DNA of 64,000 nucleotides from Pseudomonadota bacterium (GTDB taxonomy: Bacteria > Myxococcota_A > UBA9042 > GCA-2863065), in the NCBI GenBank assembly GCA_005776585.1, contig SXOX01000149.1, forward strand, positions 22,211 to 86,210. The letters are read 5' to 3'. Positions 54,775 to 63,253 of the stretch are shown here, piece by piece. The translations under genes were made by a program, and so were the position numbers. Positions within the stretch are counted from its first letter, which is position 1; each line of letters opens with the position of its first letter. The notes beneath the pieces are model-generated. The model was given only the letters and a program-made list of their open reading frames with translations. It ran no database searches and was not told the DNA's origin.

Positions 54775-55611
54775 CCTGCGGCGCGACGCAACGCCCGGGG
54801 CGTCACCGAGCGCCGCTCGCGGCCGATACCACCCCGGTCCGCGCGTACTCAACCCCGGAACGGCAGGCACCGGCAACGGCGAGGGCAGGCCTCCCGCGAG
54901 TTGTCGTTCTGCGCAAGGGGCGGCGGGCCCGTTCTGCCGCGTGAGGCGACCGCCTCCGGGCGCTCACGGAGTCCCGCGACGAGTGGTTCGCCTGCGGTCG
55001 TCAGAGCGAGGCGAAGGCATCCCAAGGGGGCTGCCCAGCCCTGCTCGTGCGACGTCTCGTCACGCAGTGTCACCGAGCGAAGGAATCGCATCAGGTTTCT
55101 CAGACGCGTCTCACGGTCGACAAGACGAGGAAGCCCGACGGGCGCTCAGTCCAGTGGCGGTCGTCCTCGGCGAATACGCGGTCGAGGGCCCCGTCGCTAC
55201 GGCCCCCGATGTCTCGGACCCCGACGACGAGGCCGAGCTAACCGAGCGCCTCGAATCGCCGAGGCGGCAGGCTCCACACGTAGGCGCGGGTCCGGTCGGG
55301 GACCCTGTGGGGCCAAGCGCTTGCGGAGTCGACCGAGCGGTCGACCGGCAGGTCACCTACCAACGCCATGTCTCCACACGAGGGCCTGGCTCGGGCCCAA
55401 ACTCAGCGCTATCGGGAGCGGCGAGCGAGAGGCCCCACAGGAGCGGCCCGTGAAGCGCTCCTGCATGGATCTCGGAGGCGACTGCTGTCATCCTCGAACT
55501 CCGCGCGACGACCCCCGGAGGCGGTCGTGTTGGCTCGGGTGGCGGCTGTCGGAGGCAGCCAACGCCGAATCGGGGGCGCTGTAGCGGGCGTGCCTGCGGC
55601 CGGGAGGCCTC
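54775..55611. other. Gene-free or decayed GC-rich region
   Basis: About 840 bp without a convincing gene. On the minus strand around 55360-55090 a protein-like reading (VWSLPPRRFEALG ... VFAEDDRHWTERPSGFLVL) is broken by an in-frame TAG and then continues in another phase, which would suit a decayed gene; I cannot name it. Open frames on the plus strand are Arg-rich and look like shadows. Confidence 0.4.
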
Positions 55612-57462
55612 GTGAGAACTAGACCATTCGACGACCTCGCTCGCGCGTTCCTCGCGCGCTGCTTCGGTCACCAGACGTCAGACGGCGGGCTGCCAGAGAC
55701 GTTTCCTGGCACGCCCCCAGGCTACTGGACTTCCAGCGAGGTCTACGCCGCGATCTGCGAGTTCGAGCTCTACGACCTCTGCCCGGTCGGGGCAGTCGAC
55801 GCCCTGGAGCGCTGGCTGATTCGTGGCCAGCAGACGCTCGGAGGCCGGGGCTTGTGTCACTACCCCGCAGGTCCCGGTGCTCGATGCATTGTAGAGGCCA
55901 GCGCAGCTCTGGTGATTGGGCTACGCGCCCGGCACGTGCACCCGGAGATCGTCGCGAGCGTCCAGGCCTGGCTGCTGGTCGCTCAGGCCGCGGACGGAGG
56001 TTGGGGGATCAGCGAGGGAGAGCCCGGGCGGGTGTACTCGACCGCGTACGCGATCATGGCGCTCGACCCGATCACCCACGCCGATGCTCGTCGACGCGGG
56101 TCCCGTTGGCTCACGGACTGTCGTCTACCCGATGGCGCCTGGCCATTCCGTCCTGCGGTGACCACGTCGTCGTGCACGACCACTCAGCTCGCGGCATCGG
56201 CTCTCGGAATGCGGCCTGCCGATCCGACGTCCGACGTCGTGCGGCGGCACCTCCTCCAAGGAGCGGAAGGGACTTCGCTCCTCGAGGAGGACGAGATGCC
56301 GACCACCTCTGGCTGGAAGATGAGCTATTCGTACGCTCCGCGCCTCGTCTGCCTCGGAGGCGGGCTCACGCTGTCCGAGGGTCGAATCGACGATCCAGTT
56401 CTGGCGCGGCTTCTGCGGGCATTGGCCACCTACGAAGTTCGCGCTCGTCGGATCGGCCGACCTGGAGTCGACAGTTCGGACGAGCGCCTTTGGCACTACA
56501 TCGAGTTCGCGTGGGGCTACGGCCTCGTGCGGAGCGCTCTGTCCCGGTTGGGTGGGGCGATTCAGGCGAGGCTGGCGGACTACGTCGCACTCCGGCAGAC
56601 GGAGATCGATCGTTCGACGGTTCTCGACTCCGTCGCGCCGCCCCTGGCGGCCCTTGTTGCTCGGCTCTGGAACGAGGACGAGACCGCAGCGGAGCGATTG
56701 ACCACGCTCTCAGCGCTCGCTGAGACGACCTGTCGGATTGTCCGGGCTCACGCGGCTGCTGAGCTCATAGCGTTTCCCGAACATCGGCACCTTGCGCTGG
56801 CCGCTGTCCGCGAGTCTCCCGCGGGCGCTGGCCACAACCTTTGGTCGCTCACCGCGAAGCTGGCGCGGGTGTCGCCAAGTAACCCAGTCGCGTGTGAGCT
56901 AGCCGAGTCCAGGCAACTGCTCCAGCGTTGGCTGAAGCGCCGTAACGACCATGCGCACCGTCCGGCGAGCACTCCGGCCGGGCGCAGCCAAGCCGTCCTC
57001 CTTTGGGACAGGGACACCACCGAGGTCTTGCGCCGCCTAGGCGTCCTCCGCAGAGGCCTATGCACCGTCGACGAGGTGGGGCTGCCTTCTGGCATCCCAG
57101 TCTATCGCTACCGGGTTCGCGACTGGATCGGGAGAGGGTCGCGTGTGAGGGAAGGCTATCTCGAGACGTTCCGTCGCCTCCCGGATCGGCTGGGACATGT
57201 CAGTGACCAGGCGGAAGCCGTCGCGCGCGAGGTCCGGCTCGTCTACACCGGCTCGGCTGACGGTGAGAGCTCCCCATTGCGTCTGCTGTCTCCATTTGTC
57301 TTCCGAGCTGCCTGCCCGACTTGCCGACATCAGCACTTCTTTCTGCTCGACGGGCAAACTGAGGTGCTTGGCCCCCACGCCTGCCGCCTGACCCTGACGG
57401 CGGGCGAATGCGGAACCGAACTGAGTGTCGAGTGGAGCGACGGGGCCGTCCTCTCAGACTGA
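55612..57462 (+). CDS. Prenyltransferase/terpene-cyclase-like toroid with HEPN-like domain
   Basis: 616 aa, GTG 55612 with GGGAGG at 55602-55607. Residues ~20-330 contain alpha/alpha-toroid repeats (LLVAQAADGGWGISEG, STAYAIMAL, LPDGAWPF, TTTQLAASALG), without the DxDD of squalene-hopene cyclases, so probably a binding rather than a cyclase domain. Residues ~365-470 match the shared HEPN-like module: TTLSALAETTCRIVRAHA, AGHNLWSLTAKLA, K-R-R444-N-D-H-A-H449. A beta-rich end follows with C-P-T-C (~567) and FFLLDG. This is the same toroid-plus-HEPN plan as the gene at 35339, though the HEPN parts differ. A sensor-effector protein acting on RNA is the likely reading. Confidence 0.68.
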   Translation: MRTRPFDDLARAFLARCFGHQTSDGGLPETFPGTPPGYWTSSEVYAAICEFELYDLCPVGAVDALERWLIRGQQTLGGRGLCHYPAGPGARCIVEASAALVIGLRARHVHPEIVASVQAWLLVAQAADGGWGISEGEPGRVYSTAYAIMALDPITHADARRRGSRWLTDCRLPDGAWPFRPAVTTSSCTTTQLAASALGMRPADPTSDVVRRHLLQGAEGTSLLEEDEMPTTSGWKMSYSYAPRLVCLGGGLTLSEGRIDDPVLARLLRALATYEVRARRIGRPGVDSSDERLWHYIEFAWGYGLVRSALSRLGGAIQARLADYVALRQTEIDRSTVLDSVAPPLAALVARLWNEDETAAERLTTLSALAETTCRIVRAHAAAELIAFPEHRHLALAAVRESPAGAGHNLWSLTAKLARVSPSNPVACELAESRQLLQRWLKRRNDHAHRPASTPAGRSQAVLLWDRDTTEVLRRLGVLRRGLCTVDEVGLPSGIPVYRYRVRDWIGRGSRVREGYLETFRRLPDRLGHVSDQAEAVAREVRLVYTGSADGESSPLRLLSPFVFRAACPTCRHQHFFLLDGQTEVLGPHACRLTLTAGECGTELSVEWSDGAVLSD

Positions 57463-57490
57463 ACCCCACACTGCCCTCACTTTCCGGTAC

Positions 57491-58291
57491 TTAGCGCCAT
57501 CCCGCATGCTCACGTCGCCACCCCGCGATCGCCTCCCGGTCCCGCCCGAGAACGACGACCCGATGTCGTCCCGGCACCGGCGGCCTTGCCGCAAGCCGCA
57601 CGGGCCAGACCGCGTACGCCGGCAGGAACCGCCCCACGTAGTCGCGAATGGCCGCGTCCAACATCCCGCCCAGGCCACTAGCGCGCATCGTCGCCTCGGC
57701 CTCCATGCGCCACGCGATGACCTGGTCAGGCTCGGCCATCACGAGTTGCAGCATCGCGTCGAGCCGGTCGCGCCACGGCGCGTAGCGAGCGAGCAGCGCG
57801 TCCACGACCGCGAACTCCGCCTCCGCCGCAGCGAGTGGATCCGGCGTGAAGCCAAGCATCCAGCCCTCGAACAGAATCAGGTCTACGGGCCCAACGACCA
57901 CGCGGCTCTCTGGAGCGCGGTCGCCGAGCCCGCCGTGCGCGGCCTTGTCATAGACCGGCAGCGCGATGGGCCCCGTCTCCGTCGTCAGCGCCTCCAGCAC
58001 CTGCGTCCCGAGCGCCACGTCGTGCGTTCCGGGGTAGCCGCGCTGTGCGAGGTAGCGGTTCCCGGCGTATGTCTCAGAGACCGCGGCCTGCTCCGCGCGC
58101 GTGAGGTAGAAGTCGTCGATCGACACACCCACGGCGCGTACGCCCTCCTCGGCGAAGCGGCGCTCCAGCCAGCGCACGAGCGTCGACTTACCGGCGCCTT
58201 GCGGGCCGTTGATGCCCAGGACGAACGCGCGACCGGGGACTCGCTCGGCCAGCAGGTCCCGGCACCACGCGAGGACGTCAGCGCGCAGCAC
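57491..58291 (-). CDS. D-glycerate 3-kinase-like P-loop kinase
   Basis: 266 aa, close to the plant/cyanobacterial-type glycerate kinase (GLYK) length. Walker A GPQGAGKST at residues 29-37, then VGVSIDDFYLTR (substrate-binding D-D-F-Y), RGYPGTHD, LPVYDKAAHGG and LILFEGWMLGF, the ordered motif set of this family. It phosphorylates D-glycerate to 3-phosphoglycerate with ATP. GTG 58291 overlaps the Ppx/GppA gene end by 14 bp and has GGAG nearby; an upstream extension would run deep into that gene. Last gene of a three-gene operon (SDR, phosphatase, kinase). Related uridine or pantothenate kinase-like activities are less likely. Confidence 0.82.
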   Translation of the reverse strand: MLRADVLAWCRDLLAERVPGRAFVLGINGPQGAGKSTLVRWLERRFAEEGVRAVGVSIDDFYLTRAEQAAVSETYAGNRYLAQRGYPGTHDVALGTQVLEALTTETGPIALPVYDKAAHGGLGDRAPESRVVVGPVDLILFEGWMLGFTPDPLAAAEAEFAVVDALLARYAPWRDRLDAMLQLVMAEPDQVIAWRMEAEATMRASGLGGMLDAAIRDYVGRFLPAYAVWPVRLAARPPVPGRHRVVVLGRDREAIAGWRREHAGWR

Positions 58292-59207
58292 GCGCGTGGA
58301 GCTCCAGCAGGACGCCCTCGCGCAGCGCGCCGGGGGAGACGCGCAGCTCCTCGATGCCCAGGGTGTCGAAGGCGGCGCGGAGTACGGCGAGGCCGCCCGC
58401 GAGGACGTTGGCCCGGTCCGGGCGCAGACCCGGCAAGGCCAGGCCGGCGACGCGACCGGCGCGACACAGCGCTCCCTCCAGCTCGGAGAGGCCGCGCGAG
58501 GTGACCGTCCCGTCGGTGACTCCGGCGGCGGCGAGCATCGCCCCGGCGCTCTGAATCGTGCCCGAGGAGCCAATCGCCTCATCGAAGCCGAGAGCGCGCA
58601 CGCGCGGCGCGACGTCGGCCATGGCCTGGCTCGCCACGTCGATCGCCGTCCGCAGGTGTCCCGGCGTGATGAGGCCGCGAGGAAAGCGCTGCCGGGTCAG
58701 GGTCACGCAGCCCACCGGCCGGCTCTCCGCGAGGTGAACCGCGTGACCGTCGCCGACGGCGCACTCGGTGCTGCCGCCGCCGATGTCGAGCACGAGCCGC
58801 CGTCGCTCCGGGCGTGGTGGGACGGCGTACGCCACGCCCCGGTAGATGAGGTGAGCCTCCTCGATGCCTGGGATGACCTCGATCGGGTGGCCGATCAAGG
58901 TGGTTCCACGCTGAACGAACGCCGCGCGATTGGAGGCGACTCGGAGCGTGTTCGTAGCGACGACCCGGACGGCGTGCGGCTGCCAGGAGCGCAGCACGTC
59001 CCCGAAGTGGCGCAGGACGCGCAGTCCCCGGCGCTGTGCGGCGTCAGACAACGTCCCATCGCGGCGGAGCCCGGCGGCGAGCTGAACGGTGGCCCGAGCG
59101 CGATCGATGACGGAGATCACCGGCGGGGCGCCGGGCGTCACGTGTGCGAGCTGCGCGTGAAAGCTGTTCGAGCCGAGGTCCACGACGGCGAGCAGTCGGG
59201 CCGTCAT
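58278..59207 (-). CDS. Ppx/GppA-family phosphatase (short form)
   Basis: 309 aa, the short form lacking the C-terminal HD-like domain. ASKHA-fold phosphate loops: VVDLGSNSFH at 8-17, RVVATNTLRVASN, the catalytic EAHLIYRGVA, VLDIGGGSTE at ~145, and GSSGTIQSAG. Such enzymes hydrolyse polyphosphate end-on or pppGpp to ppGpp; the substrate cannot be told from sequence. ATG 59207 lies in a 4-base overlap (ATGA) with the SDR gene upstream, and its end is overlapped by the glycerate kinase. Cytoplasmic. Confidence 0.85.
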   Translation of the reverse strand: MTARLLAVVDLGSNSFHAQLAHVTPGAPPVISVIDRARATVQLAAGLRRDGTLSDAAQRRGLRVLRHFGDVLRSWQPHAVRVVATNTLRVASNRAAFVQRGTTLIGHPIEVIPGIEEAHLIYRGVAYAVPPRPERRRLVLDIGGGSTECAVGDGHAVHLAESRPVGCVTLTRQRFPRGLITPGHLRTAIDVASQAMADVAPRVRALGFDEAIGSSGTIQSAGAMLAAAGVTDGTVTSRGLSELEGALCRAGRVAGLALPGLRPDRANVLAGGLAVLRAAFDTLGIEELRVSPGALREGVLLELHARAAR

Positions 59208-59956
59208 GGCTGCGCGCCGCGCGGCCCGCTGAGCGCGCGTCCGCCGTCCACGGTCAACGTCGACCCGGTCACAAAGCGTGCGCCGTACAGGTACGCCACG
59301 GCCTCGGCGACGTCCTCCGGCGTGCCGAGGTGGCCGAGCGCCGAGCGGCGCTCTTCGTAGCGCAGCCCCGCGTCGGAGAAGTCCGCCGGCGGCAGGACCG
59401 TGCCCGGGACGACGAGGTTGACCCGCAGCCGCGGCGCGAGCGCGAGCGCCATCGCGCGCGTGAGGTGGTGCAGCGCGGCCTTGCTGGCGCCATGAGCGGC
59501 GTAGGCGACGACCGGCTCGGTGGCGAGGAAGTCGCCGACGTTCACGATCGCACCACCGTCGCGTACCAGCGGCGCCAACGCCTGGATCACCAGCAGCGGC
59601 GCCTCGACGTTGTGCGCCATCGCGCGCCGGAGCGCGGCGACGTCCAGCGACTCCCACGGGACGCGCTCGAAGCGGCTGGCGCTGTTGACGACCAGGTCGA
59701 GGCTGCCGGGCCCCGCGACGACCAATTCAGCGAGACGCGCGACGGCGTCCGGGTCGGTGAGGTCGGCCGCGACGACCCAGGCGCGTCGTCCCAGCCCGCG
59801 GCATTGCGCTGCGACTGCCGTGGCCTCGGCGTAGGAATCCATGGCCCGATGGTGGACCACGACATCCATGCCGCGCGTCGCAAGCTCCACCGCGATGACG
59901 CGGCCCACGCGGCGTGCGGCGCCAGTGACGAACGCGGTTCCAATGAGAGGCGACAT
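59204..59956 (-). CDS. Short-chain dehydrogenase/reductase, pteridine-reductase-like
   Basis: 250 aa. Dinucleotide loop T-G-A-A-R-R-V-G-R (11-19), with the Arg pair suggesting NADPH, NSAS in the N-x-A-G position, and a C-terminal GYLYGARFVTGSTLTVDGG-type end. The sequence style (TGAARRVGR...ELA..G, LRVNLVVPGTVLPP) is that of FolM/pteridine-reductase-like SDRs. The catalytic Y-xxx-K appears as H-G-A-S-K, His replacing Tyr, with another Tyr three residues earlier (AYAAH). Activity may thus be altered. First of three overlapping genes; a 120-bp divergent region separates it from the FAD enzyme. Confidence 0.8.
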   Translation of the reverse strand: MSPLIGTAFVTGAARRVGRVIAVELATRGMDVVVHHRAMDSYAEATAVAAQCRGLGRRAWVVAADLTDPDAVARLAELVVAGPGSLDLVVNSASRFERVPWESLDVAALRRAMAHNVEAPLLVIQALAPLVRDGGAIVNVGDFLATEPVVAYAAHGASKAALHHLTRAMALALAPRLRVNLVVPGTVLPPADFSDAGLRYEERRSALGHLGTPEDVAEAVAYLYGARFVTGSTLTVDGGRALSGPRGAQP

Positions 59957-60005
59957 CGAGCCAGCGATAGCGCGAAATCACGTCGCTGTCATCCGTGGCG
60001 AGCCG

Positions 60006-60028
60006 CTTGACCTCAACGCGGTGTCAAG
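60006..60028. promoter_or_regulatory. Inverted repeat in the divergent SDR/FAD-enzyme region
   Basis: CTTGAC (60006-60011) and GTCAAG (60023-60028) face each other across 11 bases, 49 bp before the FAD-enzyme start and 50 bp from the SDR start. It could be an operator for both genes; the left half also reads as a -35 (TTGACC), without a convincing -10. Confidence 0.25.
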
Positions 60029-60076
60029 GCACCGTGTCCCCTACGCGGGCATCCGAAAACAGAAGGAGGGCGGAGC

Positions 60077-63000
60077 ATGAGTGAACCCACGGGCACGCTA
60101 CACGCGGCGTTGTTCAAGCTGTGGACCGAGGGCGGCTGGGAGGATGCGCAGAGCGACCTCGCCACGCTCGCCGGCCTCGATGCGGCCATGGTCGCGCAAG
60201 GGAAGGCCGCCGGGTTCGTCTCGCATGGCACCGTCGACGCGACGGTCATCGTCCGGGCCGTGCCTCGGTCTGTGGCCCAGCAGCTCCTGCCGGCCAACCT
60301 CGAGCTCATGCCGCTCGCGGCAGCGCTTACTCCGCCGGGGACGCACCCCGTGCTCATCGTCTGCGCGCACACGGTCCTGCCCGCCGCGACGGCCTGGGCT
60401 GGTGCCGAGGACGTCGTCGAGGTGACCGTCGCTGTTCCGTGCGTCCAGCTCCGGTCGGTCGGTACGCCCACCCGCGGGCCGTTCCTGCATCCCGTCGCCG
60501 TCCTGCGCCAGAGTCTGCCGCACCGGCTCCGCATGGTCGGCATGCCGTTTCACGCCACCAAGATCACCGCGGTTGCAGGCGTGTGGACTCTCGGCGGGGT
60601 CGACATCGCGCCGTCACTGCCTACCCCAGGCCAGACCTCGCCTCCCAGCGTGCCGATCGCTGAGCACCGCCGGTTGGCGCGCTTCTTGGACCAGCTCACC
60701 CTCGTCTCCATCGATCGCTTCGCGCCCAAGTCTCTCGAGGCGTCGCCGCTCGCGGGCGAGGCGTTCTCTGTGCTGCGCTCGGCATACTCGGCGGCCGGGT
60801 CGCTCAACGCCACCGCCCCTCACAAGATCGTCCTTGCGGCCGATGCGCCCCAGCTCAGCCCGCTCGTGGTGAGCCTCCTCCACGACGCCGACGCGCCCGA
60901 AGGCCTCATCGGGGCCTACCGGGTGCAGGCGCCCATCGAGCTCGGGAGCCCCATGCCGCTTCCGCCCGTCACGATGTTCGCTGCGCTTGGCTCAGGTCTT
61001 CCACCGGCTCGGGTCGCCGTCATCGGCGGCGGCCCCTCCGGCTGCGCCGCAGCGTACTGGCTCGCACGCTCCGGCGTGCAGGTCGAGCTCTTCACCGCCG
61101 GCTTTCGACTTGGCGGCAAGTGCGCCTCGTCCGTCGACCCCAACGCCCACGACCGCATCGTCGAGCACGGACTCCACGCCTTCGTCGGCTTCTACGACAA
61201 CGCGTTTCGCACCGTGCGCGAGGTCTACAGCACGGCGGGAATTCCAATCGACGGCCCGCTCGGACAGCCCTTCGAAGGCGCCTTCATCCCCGAGAAGGAC
61301 CCAGGGCTCATGGACCTCTGGAACGGTCACTGGCGCTTCTTCAAGTCGCCGCAGCCGCCCAAGGGTGGCATCCCCGGCACGATCCCGCTCCTGCCCCTGC
61401 CGACCTGGTCGGCCATGGCCAGCGCCGTCGCGAGCGCGCTGACCTGGATCGTGACTCAAGGGCAATCGATGCTCCTGTTGAGCACGGCCGCCGTCGCCGC
61501 GTTTCAGTCCGCGATCGCCTCGCTCATGACCAACACCCAGCTCGCGGCGCTCCTCTCGGCCTTCGGTCTATCCCCGGGGCTCGTCGCCCAGCCCATCCTC
61601 ACGATCGTCGGGCTCATTGCCGGCGTACTCCAGATCCTCGCGGTCTCCTGGGCGACCCTCGGCGCGCTCATCTGGCCCACGATCTTGGGGCTTGGCGTCC
61701 TGCTGCTCGAGGCGATGCGTGCGGCGTTCCGCGTGGTGCTGCTCACGATCGGCACCTTCTCAGGCAAGGCCTGGTTCCTCTGGACGGGCATCGAGGTCAT
61801 GCTCACCGCGGCCATCGGCCTGCTCAAGGAGGGCGTGACGCACCTCGATCAGCTCGACGATCGCGAGCTTCGCGCCTGGCTCAGCGGCCACGGACTCCAC
61901 ACGAGCGCCTACAACGCTGCGGCGCTGACGCATTTGCATGAGACGCTGTTCTCTCACGATCCCCTCCCGCCGACGTCCCCAACGCACCAGGTCAAGCCAG
62001 GACAGCTCGCGGCGGGCGTCGGTCTACGCTGGCTTTTCCTCGAGAGCTTCGGCTACCAGGGCCACCCGGCGTATCGCTTCCTCAAGAGCACCGGCGCGAC
62101 GGTGTTCACGGCGTACTGGGAGGCGTTCGAGGCTCTCGGCATCAAGGCTCACCTGTTCCACGAGCTCCACACCCTCGAGGTCACGGGTGCCGGGAGCGCG
62201 CGGGAGCTCGTCCGCGCCGTGTTTCGCGAGCAAGCCCGCCTCAAGGCGACCAACCTCGGGCTGGGGCTCAGCTACGATCCGTTCACGAGCCTGCCCTCTC
62301 CGACCCCCTCCGGCGCGAACCTCCGCGAGTGGCGCAACGAGGCGGACCTCACCCAGGTCGACCTCCCACCGGGCGCACCCGACGGCACGTTCATGACGGA
62401 CGCCTGGCAGACCCGCTGGTCCCATGGCGACGTCGAGATCGGCGTCGGTCCCAACGCGCCCGTCAGCATCCCGGCGAGCGCCACGTTCGACGCCGTGGTC
62501 CTCGCCGTGCCCCCAGGCGCGCTGTACACGGTTGCGACCGACCTCGGCGAGCCCGCCAAGCCGTCGTACAACCCGCGCTGGAAGACGATGCTCGACGACA
62601 TCCAGCTCGTCCGCACGCTGTCGATGCAGATTTGGTTCTCCAAGTCGCGAACGAAGCTCTATCGTGGCTCGCAGCGGCGGGGCCTGCTGTCGGGCTTCGC
62701 GCAGCCGGAGCCGAGCTGGGGCGACTTTACGCACGTCATCGCCGACGAAGGGTGGCCGGCGTCCATCCGGCCGAAGCACCTCGCCTACCTCACGGGCGCC
62801 GCGGGGCCCAAGCCGCGCGCGACGCAGGACCTGCCCAGCTCCACCCCCGCCAACACGCCCGCGCTAGCGCTTGCGCAGTGGAAGGCCGACGCCGAGCTCT
62901 GGCTCAAGAACCACGGCACGCTGCTCTACGACAAGTTCTTCACCGTGGACGCGCTCTGCAAGGCGATGACGGTGCCGGGTACGCCCCCGGCCACTCCCAT

Positions 63001-63253
63001 CGAGCGCTTTCGCCAGCAGCACTTCGTCGCCGGGCTTCAGCCGACGGATCTCTACACGACGAGCCAGCCGACCAAGATCGACGGCGTGCGCCTGCGTCCC
63101 GACGAGACGGAGACGCAGAACCTCGTCATCGCCGGCGACTGGACCCGCACGCACCTGTCCTGCGGCTCCGTCGAGGCGGCCACGCAGTCGGGCATGATGG
63201 CCTGTAAGGCGCTTACGCTGCTACCGAGCTACGTGTGGGATCCTGGCTTCTGA
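60077..63253 (+). CDS. FAD-dependent oxidoreductase with acetoacetate-decarboxylase-like N-terminus
   Basis: 1058 aa, ATG 60077 after AAGGAGGG. Residues ~1-290 resemble the acetoacetate decarboxylase fold (VDATVIVRAVP ... LLPANLELMPL ... HPVLIV), tentative. From ~315 a Rossmann FAD loop VIGGGPSGCAAAYWLARSG and GFRLGGKCAS start an amine-oxidase/phytoene-desaturase-type flavoenzyme; it ends in NLVIAGDWT and CGSVEAATQSG, the usual C-terminal FAD contact. A very hydrophobic insert at ~450-595 suggests membrane association. The substrate is probably lipophilic (carotenoid- or sterol-like), inferred. Its 3' end overlaps the convergent ABC-F gene by 41 bp. Confidence 0.8.
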   Translation: MSEPTGTLHAALFKLWTEGGWEDAQSDLATLAGLDAAMVAQGKAAGFVSHGTVDATVIVRAVPRSVAQQLLPANLELMPLAAALTPPGTHPVLIVCAHTVLPAATAWAGAEDVVEVTVAVPCVQLRSVGTPTRGPFLHPVAVLRQSLPHRLRMVGMPFHATKITAVAGVWTLGGVDIAPSLPTPGQTSPPSVPIAEHRRLARFLDQLTLVSIDRFAPKSLEASPLAGEAFSVLRSAYSAAGSLNATAPHKIVLAADAPQLSPLVVSLLHDADAPEGLIGAYRVQAPIELGSPMPLPPVTMFAALGSGLPPARVAVIGGGPSGCAAAYWLARSGVQVELFTAGFRLGGKCASSVDPNAHDRIVEHGLHAFVGFYDNAFRTVREVYSTAGIPIDGPLGQPFEGAFIPEKDPGLMDLWNGHWRFFKSPQPPKGGIPGTIPLLPLPTWSAMASAVASALTWIVTQGQSMLLLSTAAVAAFQSAIASLMTNTQLAALLSAFGLSPGLVAQPILTIVGLIAGVLQILAVSWATLGALIWPTILGLGVLLLEAMRAAFRVVLLTIGTFSGKAWFLWTGIEVMLTAAIGLLKEGVTHLDQLDDRELRAWLSGHGLHTSAYNAAALTHLHETLFSHDPLPPTSPTHQVKPGQLAAGVGLRWLFLESFGYQGHPAYRFLKSTGATVFTAYWEAFEALGIKAHLFHELHTLEVTGAGSARELVRAVFREQARLKATNLGLGLSYDPFTSLPSPTPSGANLREWRNEADLTQVDLPPGAPDGTFMTDAWQTRWSHGDVEIGVGPNAPVSIPASATFDAVVLAVPPGALYTVATDLGEPAKPSYNPRWKTMLDDIQLVRTLSMQIWFSKSRTKLYRGSQRRGLLSGFAQPEPSWGDFTHVIADEGWPASIRPKHLAYLTGAAGPKPRATQDLPSSTPANTPALALAQWKADAELWLKNHGTLLYDKFFTVDALCKAMTVPGTPPATPIERFRQQHFVAGLQPTDLYTTSQPTKIDGVRLRPDETETQNLVIAGDWTRTHLSCGSVEAATQSGMMACKALTLLPSYVWDPGF

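Noticed and set aside
54901-55584. 227-residue plus-strand frame in the gap before the toroid gene
   Set aside because: Very Arg- and Ser-rich, no ribosome site, no motif; typical of unused GC-rich frames.
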